Assembly: GCA_023313575.1 (NCBI GenBank)
Contig: JAJTTP010000007.1
Location: 620,001-684,000, forward strand
From: Eutypella sp. D-1
Taxonomy: Eukaryota > Ascomycota > Sordariomycetes > Xylariales > Diatrypaceae
Direction: 5' to 3'
Length of the DNA stretch: 64,000 nucleotides
Positions within the stretch are counted from its first letter, which is position 1; every line of letters begins with the position of its first letter. The translations under genes and the position numbers were made by a program. Positions 56,756-64,000 of this stretch are shown in pieces. The notes below the pieces were generated by a model. That model did not search any database. It was not told where the DNA came from and was given only the letters and a program-made list of their open reading frames with translations.

Positions 56756-59700
56756 ATGAACGCTATTCAGCAAAAATGTCGCCCCAAACATCAGGTCCTT
56801 GTCCTTAAGTGCTTCCCTCCAACTGCCAGGGGAACCGTTGACGTGAAACCCAATTCCAGTGAATTGAGTTACTTGTTGTTTTACGCGAGTTCGCGCCGTT
56901 CCAAAATTCAGAAGGTCGGCCAGTTTCTTGAGAAGAAGACCGCCAGCGATGTTTGGAGGTTGCGCATCGGGTACGTTTCTCCGAGTTTTCTTTCTCTTCC
57001 CCTTCCCCTCCCTCTCCCCCTCCCCATCCCCCCCTTTCCACCTTCCGTTGAAAGCCGACTTCCCCTAATCCCGACATTTCCGGATCTCCAGGAATGTACA
57101 GGTCACGCTGCAGATCTTAGCTGCTCTTATCGAGAAATCTCCGAAGGACCTCCCTCTATTCGCGTCGAATGTCCTCACGATCCTCAACCTCGTTCTCCGC
57201 TCCAATGACATAACCATGGTCGAGGCTTCTCTGCCTACCTTCGAGACATTTTGCGAACACCACGATGCTTCCTCGCTCTTTGCCGACCAAGCCTACCTGC
57301 GCCAGTACGAGGATGTTGTCAGCGCTTATGCCCAGTGTGCTTCCACCCGGCAGACCCCGGGAAAAGCCGATCAAAGCAAGTCGGTTGCTCTGAGATGGCG
57401 CAACGCAGGTCTAGAGGCTATCAGAAGTATCGCCGAATCCGAGTCCCTGTCTTCGGTTGCCGGCCGCCAGCTCGACGTCATTGTTCCCAAGATCTTGGAA
57501 AATCTCTGGACCGATGACGAGGACTTCATAAATGCTATAATTCAACGCGCCGAGGAGGAAGAGAGCGACAAGGCAGACGGGAATCCTCTTATCCGCCGGA
57601 GGACGAGCGTTTCCACCGTCAAAACCGATGGTACCGGAGGTGATACAAATCCCGTTGCCATAACTGGATCTAGCGTGGACATCGATAAATTGGCGGAAGA
57701 GGACACGGCTGTAGCGGCTCTCCGATGTCTTAAGTTGATATTCGTCATTCCGACGAGGGCACAGATTCACGGCGGAGCTTTAGCATTACTGAAGTTCATT
57801 GGCGAACGTATCCAAGAGAAAGAGGCGGTGGTCACATTTGACCCGAGCAGTGGACGCGATGGTGGATGGGCGATCGTAATCTTCGGTCTCATTGCAAAAT
57901 GGGCACCTGTGCAAGATCGCTATGTTATTCTGGTCGCTGTTATGGACAAGGTCATACGAGGACAACCTAACAACGACAACGTACCCGAGCAGGTTACGCT
58001 GATGGCTATCGTCGGATCTCTTCTGCGCTCGGAAGTCAACTTAATTGGCCTCAGCGTCATGGATATCCTCTCGGGCCTACTGCAACACATGAGGCGGGTT
58101 TTGAAGCATTCCGGTAACAGAAGCAACGGCTCCGCATCTACTAGTGACTTATCACCTACCGCCACCAATGCTACCGGTCCCCCGGCGGCGTCTCATAAAG
58201 AGCTGCTGGGTCGCATTGAGCAATGCATTGCGGACTTGGCAACCCACGTGTACTACGCCGATCAGATATCCGACATGATCTCGGCAATTCTTTCTCGTCT
58301 CAAACCTAATCCCAGCATGGCGAGCACCTCAAGTGCGCCGGCAGAAAAGCCGGATGGCGCCCAGGGCCCCGCGGAATCAATCACGAACATGTCGGAGGAC
58401 CAGCATCATCTGGACGGTTTCTTCGCGATGGATCTAGCCAAGCTTAGCGCGCTGCGTGCAGTCAAGTCTGTGTTCTTAGTCGCTAACCCGAACACCAAAG
58501 TCAGCGGAAATGTGTCGCTCTCCCGAAACAAAGTACCCATCCAAGTCTGGGAAGGAACCCAGTGGCTCCTGCGCGACCCAGATGGCCTAGTGCGGAAGGC
58601 TTATGCTGATGCTCTAATCACCTGGCTGGACCGTGAGACTACCAAGGCTGACCGGAGAGTGAACGTGAGGGTGAATCACCGGGAGGCCCAGGCCGCAACC
58701 TCGACGCGCCGCGCCGTCTCGACCGCGTCGGCACGAAAACCTGCGAGAGGCAATCAATCCCAGTTCATTCAACTGCTGCATCTCGCCATCTACGACAACG
58801 CATTACAGTATATTGATTACGAATCTGATCTGGTCCTGCTCCATATAATCTTATATAAACTCGTCGACAAACTAGGCGTCAACTCCGTCAGGTATGGTCT
58901 CCCCATGATATTCAGGCTCCAGGAAGACATTCAGGACGTAGAAACGCCGCTTGCCAAAGTTCGCCTTGGTTGCCTCTGCCACGGTTACTTCTGGGCGATA
59001 ACGGAGACATTCGATTTCGAATCAACGCCCGTTGGCGTCGCGGTTCACGAAGAAATTATCCGGAGAAGAAGCAAGAACTTCTGGGTCGAAGGCATCCACG
59101 TACCGCCCCCAGCGTTGGATATGACTGGTATTCCGGGTTCGGCAGCGAAGCAGACAAGAATGCCTGTCGAAGTTGAGACGGAAGCCCTTCTGCCCTTCGA
59201 CGATCGTATGGGTATGGTCAATTATATCAGCGCCAACTATCAGGAGGCGTCAAGATCTCCCCCGACCAGCCCCCCGACTTCCCCCAACCGGGGTTTAAAC
59301 CACCCGATTCTCGGCTCAACCCTGAACAGCCCTCCGCTCCCCCCTGCCAATGAAGGACTGCCGTCTAATTTCAAGGAGGATATGGCAACGGAATGGACCC
59401 GCGAAGCTGCAGTTATGGCGCTTCGGGAGAGCACCAGGTCCGTCTCCATTAGCGGATCGAAAAGTGGAGCTACAACACAGGGGCAACGGCTCGCTATCAA
59501 TGGCCTCTCGGTTAACGGCCAGAGCCCTAACCGGCCCGCTTCTGGCTATGCTAGCCAGCATAACTTACGGCCAGGCTCGCATGCCGGCCCGCAACATGGA
59601 CATATGGCATCGCTGCGCAAATCAAGCGTGAACAGCCGTGGATCTGGCAGAAGCGGTTCACCCCGCGGAAACGTTGCTTCTGTGGACCAACTGAGGTCGG

Positions 59701-60245
59701 TTTTGTCAGGATCGGGAGAGGCGGCACGGCCAGGAACGTTCCGCACGGTAGCAGACAACACCGATAGCGACAGTGTGGCGAGCTATGATTTCACGCCGTC
59801 GGAGGCCTCGTTCAATCCGGCCGCGCTCGAGAATGGAGCCGCGACCGATTCGGGCGTCACGCGGTCAAGGTCGAAATCTCGCGAGCGAAGCGCGTCAGGC
59901 GAAAGCGCGGGCGCCCAGTCATCGCACCCGGGCGACGCCGACGAGACGAGCGAAGCGGTTCCCCCGGTTCCGCCGCTGCCGCAGGGGGTTGTGGGACGGC
60001 CCCCGACATCGCAGACGACACGCTCTAGGCCCTCGACACGCGACCACACCTCACCGCCGCATTTCGCGACCGGGAGACGCGGCCCTAAGAGCCGCGGAGG
60101 CGTCGAGGGCCTCTTCGGCGGTGGTAGCGGGTTTTCGGCGGGGTCGCCTAGCGGCGCCAGCATGGACCTGCAGTCGCTCCTGAAGGGGATCGACAGCAAA
60201 TCCCGGGAAGGCACCCTTGGGAACCTGACTAAGCCCCCTTATTAA
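56756..60245 (+). CDS. efr3: EFR3 family plasma-membrane scaffold of the PI4-kinase complex
   Basis: Membrane anchor that recruits the STT4/PI4KIIIalpha kinase complex to the plasma membrane to make PI4P. Two exons, 56756-56970 and 57092-60245, with a 121-bp intron (GTACGT donor, CTCCAG acceptor); the split Gly codon gives RIGNVQVTLQILAALIEK, typical of the family. 1122 residues. The N-terminus shows the EFR3 signature KHQVLVLKCFPP, DVKPNSSELSYLLFYAS and FLEKKTASDVW, followed by helical ARM/HEAT-like repeats to about residue 700. The last 400 residues are Ser/Pro/Gly-rich and probably disordered, as usual in fungal members. Basic clusters near the N-terminus (RRSKIQK) could contact acidic lipids. 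The start is the first ATG in frame with the signature. Confidence 0.95.
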
Positions 60246-61795
60246 GCATGGGGCGAGGGATGGGCCCTTGGGCCAAATATTCGTCATTTTTTGAAACCTT
60301 TCGCCGCCGATGCATACAAAACAACAACAGCACACTCTCATTGATGGAGCCATCATCTCTTTTTAGCGTCTGTATCGATCATCTTTTTCTCTTTTGTCAT
60401 GACATACTTCTCTCGTTTCTGGGACAAGCCGCGGGGTTTGGTCGGGAGGGGAAGGACCGGAGCAAGCAAGGGTTAACCGGCCAAGGGAGCAAAAAAACAT
60501 ATCGCACAGACCGCCGGGCCCCCGTTGCTTGTAGAGACCAAAAGTTCGAAGTTGAAGGCACTCTCAAAACAAAACCTGTGCTCATAATAAGCTTTGCTTT
60601 GTTTCCTTCCGTTTTTTTCTTCTTCTTACTATTGCCCTTTACCGTCTATAGAGAATGGGATGGATGGAGGCCATTGGGGGGGAGGGGGCGCAATACAGGG
60701 CCAGCAAATGGTCGGAACTGAGATATGGGGGGGATAGAAAAAGAGCTGTGTGTATGAAGTCTGTGAGAGTGAAGGGGAGTGAGAGAGGGGGGTTGTATAA
60801 GTACCTTACCTACCTACTTACCTACTTACTACTAACTCGGTATGATTACCGTATCGCGCCGCCATATAGACTTACCTATTTGTCTACCATGACATACATA
60901 CTCACACATCTCTCACACGCGCACATATATATATTACTAACTAGTCTTATTACGAACGCGCTCTCCTTACTGCTACCATTCGGACAGGACACCATATTCT
61001 TCCTTTCTATATATGTTTCGGTTCTTCCTGTCTTCGCTGGCGTTTAGCGCGGTTGGGGGAAATTTGCCTGTCTCCTCCTTTCTCCTTTTTTTGCCGTTTT
61101 CCAATGTCGTCTTATCTTGTGTTTTGTGTCTTTTTTTTCCTTCCAAAAAGAGGCAGAAGCAGCAGCAGAAGTATCATCGTTTTTTTTTTTTTTTTTTTCA
61201 TCCAAAAACCAGCAGATATATACATATATAGACCTTATAGAGAGAGAGAGAGAGAGAGAGAGAGCGATAGTTACATATATACATACATACAAAGCGAAGA
61301 GAGAAAGAATAAGAGGGAGAAATTTAATGAAATCGGGTTCCTTGTAGTATTGCATGTGAGATTGTTGCATGTGTGTGTGTGTGTGTGTGTGGCTTGCCTG
61401 GTTAGAAGGGATGGAACGAGCAAGCAACTTAACCTCCCTCCCCCTATCTTGGTTGTACTCTGTACATAATAAGTATATTAGTTGCCCCTATCTTAAGGGG
61501 TTGAAGGGTGACACCTGTTGTCGGGCCGGCAGCGGGTGTTCTCCTTAAGCACCTTTCGTCACAAGCAGGACCAGGCCGGACATCGGCTATCGATAACTGC
61601 TTTAACTTCCAAGTTTCTACTTTGCCTCTTTACAATCGCGACAACCACCCTCGCCAACATCGAACCCGCCGCCAGCACAGCCAGCCAGCCAGCCTGCGAA
61701 GGATTAGCGGCGGAGGATAATAGAGGAGAGAATATTTTTATTTTTATTTCTATGTTTTAAAAACCAAACAATTCACAAATTTTATAAAATAAAAA
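60246..61795. other. Intergenic region rich in simple repeats, 1.55 kb
   Basis: No gene recognised. It contains G-runs near 60676-60689, a T19 run (61180-61198), 13 AG units (61239-61264) and 11 TG units (61371-61392). AT-rich DNA immediately precedes the ATP12 start codon. Confidence 0.6.
61180..61392. repeat. Compound microsatellite block (T19, AG13, TG11)
   Basis: Three separate simple-sequence tracts at 61180-61198, 61239-61264 and 61371-61392 within about 210 bp, in the spacer between EFR3 and ATP12. Confidence 0.9.
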
Positions 61796-63181
61796 ATGAA
61801 GCCGCCTTCGCGAATAGCGCTGCGCCGTCTGGCGGCCGGCGGCAGGACCTCTCCCAACCCGTCGCACCCGCATCCGCACCAGCATCATTCGCCCTCATCT
61901 TTCACGTCGTTAATACTGCCGCCGTCACCGCTGTCGTTGCCGGTACGCGGTGGTGGTCGCCGGCTGATCCATAACACGGCGCGGGCCCCCGCGACCGTCT
62001 TCCCGATCCACGGCCAGGGCCCGCCGCCCGACCCCCCGCAGCCCGCGGCCGACAGCGAGCAGGCGCGCGTAGAGCGGCGGCGGAAGCAGGCCGAGCTACT
62101 GGAGAAGGCGAAGGAGGCGCGGGCCGCGGAGGCGGATGCGAAGTCGTCGTCACGCAATTCGAGGAGTAGCAAGGAAGACAAGAACAAGAAGAAAGACGGC
62201 GGGGCAGACAAAGCAGCAGCGCTCCTCCGGAAACGCTTCTGGAAGGACGTGCACGTGCGCGAGGTCGACGGCGCGTGGGAGATCCACCTGGACGCGCGGC
62301 CGCTGCGGCATCCGGCCACGAAGAAGGTGGTGCGGCTCCCGCTATCCAAGCACCCGCTCGCCGCCGCCCTCGCTCTCGAATGGGATCTCCTCGTCTCCGC
62401 CCACCACGCCACCCGCCAGCACCTGATCCCCCTCACCAGCCTCGTGTGCCGCGCACTCGACATCGCCGCCGACGACGCCCTGCATGGCGCCGGCGCCGGC
62501 GCTGATTCCATCCGCGCCGCTGTCGTTAAGACCGTCATGCGCTACCTCGATACCGACTCCCTGCTGTGCTGGACGCCGCCGCCGTCGTCGCCCGAGGACG
62601 TCAATAATGACTCCGTGAAGTCCAAGTCCGAATCTGATCCCCTGTTCAACTCTGACCCCTTGTCAGAGGAGGAGCAGCCCGCCCCGCGGAGCCTGCACGA
62701 GGCGCAGCGCCGCGCCGCCTCCGACGTGGTCAGCTACCTGGAGTCGCGCGTGTGGCCGGGGGTCCCGATCACGCCGGTGCTGGACGGCGACAGCATCGTG
62801 CCGCGAGCGCAGCCGCCGGGGACGCGGGAGGTGGTCGAGGGCTGGGTCAGCGGGCTCGACGCCTGGGAGCTGGCCGGTCTCGAGCGCGCCGTGCTTGCTG
62901 GCAAGAGCCTCCTCGGCGCCGTCCGCCTCCTCGTCGAGTGGACTGAGGGCCCCGTCAACGCCGGCTCCAGCACCCGCCCGGGCTCCGTGCTGCATAAGCA
63001 CCCGCGGACGCACGTGCATAAGTTCGGCGTCGAGCAAGCCGCCCGTCTCGCGAGCCTCGAGGTCGATTGGCAGATCCGCCAGTGGGGCGAGGTCGAGGAT
63101 ACCCATGACGTCGAGAAGGTCGATCTCCGTCGCCAGCTCGGCAGCGTCGTGCTGCTCGTCACTGGGACCGGGTCGCAGTGA
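61796..63181 (+). CDS. atp12: Mitochondrial F1-ATPase assembly factor ATP12
   Basis: Matrix chaperone that binds the F1 alpha subunit before assembly of ATP synthase. Single exon, 461 residues. The first 60 residues are rich in Arg, Ser, Pro and His with almost no acids, fitting a mitochondrial presequence. A charged Lys/Glu/Ala linker (about 85-140) precedes the ATP12 domain: RKRFWKDVHVREVDGAWEIH, LDARPLRHPATKK, LAAALALEWDLL, HLIPLTSLVCRALD and VMRYLDTDSLLCW. The C-terminal helical part has LHEAQRRAASDVVSYLESR, LDAWELAGLERAVLAGKSLL and ARLASLEVDWQIRQWGEVED. A Ser/Asp-rich insertion (about 263-297) interrupts the domain. ATG 61796 follows an A-rich context. It is longer than yeast Atp12 because of the linker and insertion. 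Confidence 0.92.
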   Translation: MKPPSRIALRRLAAGGRTSPNPSHPHPHQHHSPSSFTSLILPPSPLSLPVRGGGRRLIHNTARAPATVFPIHGQGPPPDPPQPAADSEQARVERRRKQAELLEKAKEARAAEADAKSSSRNSRSSKEDKNKKKDGGADKAAALLRKRFWKDVHVREVDGAWEIHLDARPLRHPATKKVVRLPLSKHPLAAALALEWDLLVSAHHATRQHLIPLTSLVCRALDIAADDALHGAGAGADSIRAAVVKTVMRYLDTDSLLCWTPPPSSPEDVNNDSVKSKSESDPLFNSDPLSEEEQPAPRSLHEAQRRAASDVVSYLESRVWPGVPITPVLDGDSIVPRAQPPGTREVVEGWVSGLDAWELAGLERAVLAGKSLLGAVRLLVEWTEGPVNAGSSTRPGSVLHKHPRTHVHKFGVEQAARLASLEVDWQIRQWGEVEDTHDVEKVDLRRQLGSVVLLVTGTGSQ

Positions 63182-63776
63182 GTCGGTGCCGCGTTAGGGT
63201 TGTGTCGTGACATGTATATTACGCGTTACTTGGATATCCTTCCCCGAGGGAATGATAACAGCGCAGGCACAGCGTTCATTGGATGAATAGTCATAGAGTA
63301 CCGTCCATAGATAGCCCTTGAATCACATGCCAGCATGGGCGACGAGACCAAGGCCATGCATAAGGCTCAGGCTAAACATGTGTGGACGTAGGCAATATGA
63401 TCGCGAAGAGAGCTGTTTCGGGACAGAAAGTTCTCCTATTCGCACACCTGATGAAACTTCGGAGTGGCGCAATCTTGATGCCAGCCCGAGGGGGATTGCG
63501 TTCGAGGTCAATTCCACGGCAGTTCTTGTAGTTCTCAATACGCCCACTAGGAACTGTCAGACGTCAGTCAGGACTGAGACATACCGGAGGGGGGGGGGTA
63601 AAGGTTTCAAATAATATGGTGAGCGAGTGTAGCTATCTCCATATCCTATCCTCTGTTACACCATCTCTCGTATTCGCGGTGTAAATCAAATATGCTCTCC
63701 TTTCCCCTCCGTCCTTCGTGCTTATCACCACGCCTTTCCCCCGTCATTGCCCCTTGCACCGCGCTAGCTTGCTCTA
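63182..63776. other. Intergenic region
   Basis: No gene recognised. This is the 3' flank shared by ATP12 and the convergent zinc-finger gene, with a G9 run near 63590. Confidence 0.5.
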
Positions 63777-64000
63777 TCACCTAACGTCCGCGAATTTGCA
63801 ATACCGAGCCGTATGTCTTCTCATATTGTCCTTACGCGCATCCAGGAGCTTGCCGCAGCGCGGGCACGGGGCCCGTTGCTGCTTATGCCGTGCGTTAACG
63901 TGGCGGCGAAGATAGCTCGCTTCCGCGAACGTTTTGCCACAGTCCTCGCACCGATGTTTCCTCGTGTGGCATCGGATATGTTGTCTAGGAACAGATCAGC
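63777..64000 (-). CDS. C2H2 zinc-finger protein (5' part outside the window)
   Basis: The last exon of a leftward gene, probably 63984-63777, after a CCTAG acceptor at 63985-63989; a TGA just upstream in this frame supports an intron there. The 69 codons include HIRCHTRKH (end of one finger), the full C2H2 finger CEDCGKTFAEASYLRRHV followed by NARH, and a second finger CPRCGKLLDARKDNMRRH. It ends at TGA 63779-63777 shortly after the last finger. The fingers suggest DNA binding. Everything upstream lies beyond the window, so total length and regulator type are unknown. Confidence 0.75.

Noticed and set aside
1..64000. Search for CRISPR arrays, 5S rRNA, LTR pairs and telomeric repeats
   Set aside because: None seen by eye on either strand; the regular repeats present are simple microsatellites or short 10-11-bp units.

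Overview
The window looks like nuclear DNA of a filamentous ascomycete (Pezizomycotina, probably Sordariomycetes). Evidence: short introns of about 60-300 bp with GTAAGT/GTACGT donors and CTAAC/CTGAC branch sites, a nuclear tRNA-Gly with an intron after position 37, fungal families (Zn2Cys6 regulator, NRPS-like A-T-R reductase, EFR3, OSH protein, NpgA-type PPTase), and long microsatellite-rich spacers. No CRISPR array, operon or bacterial feature is present. Exon boundaries were inferred by eye from splice signals, reading phase and family conservation.

Layout: (1) 1-4.6 kb, a secondary-metabolism edge: a 5'-truncated UbiA-type aromatic prenyltransferase followed in the same direction by an adenylation-thiolation-reductase enzyme. 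(2) 5.8-18.9 kb, rightward genes: signal peptide peptidase, a small predicted single-pass protein, an eight-exon amino acid/GABA/choline-type permease, and an orphan single-pass membrane protein. (3) 18.9-38 kb, a gene-poor stretch whose only confident gene is a leftward Zn2Cys6 regulator (26.8-28.2 kb). (4) 37.9-50.5 kb, leftward genes: an orphan two-exon gene with an odd in-frame TAG, a peroxisomal acyl-CoA thioesterase ending in AKL, tRNA-Gly(GCC), an oxysterol-binding protein with ankyrin, PH, FFAT and ORD parts, and a 4'-phosphopantetheinyl transferase. (5) 52.5-63.2 kb, rightward genes: a secreted M28 leucine aminopeptidase, EFR3 and the ATP synthase assembly factor ATP12. (6) The right edge cuts a leftward C2H2 zinc-finger gene.

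Functional links: the phosphopantetheinyl transferase is the type of enzyme that activates carrier domains such as that of the A-T-R protein. The OSH protein and EFR3 both belong to PI4P and ER-plasma membrane contact biology. The best candidates for something new are the prenyltransferase/carboxylate-reductase pair at the left edge, the orphan gene with a stop codon followed by a continuing open frame, the orphan 501-residue membrane protein, and long G tracts on the mRNA-sense strand just after several stop codons.
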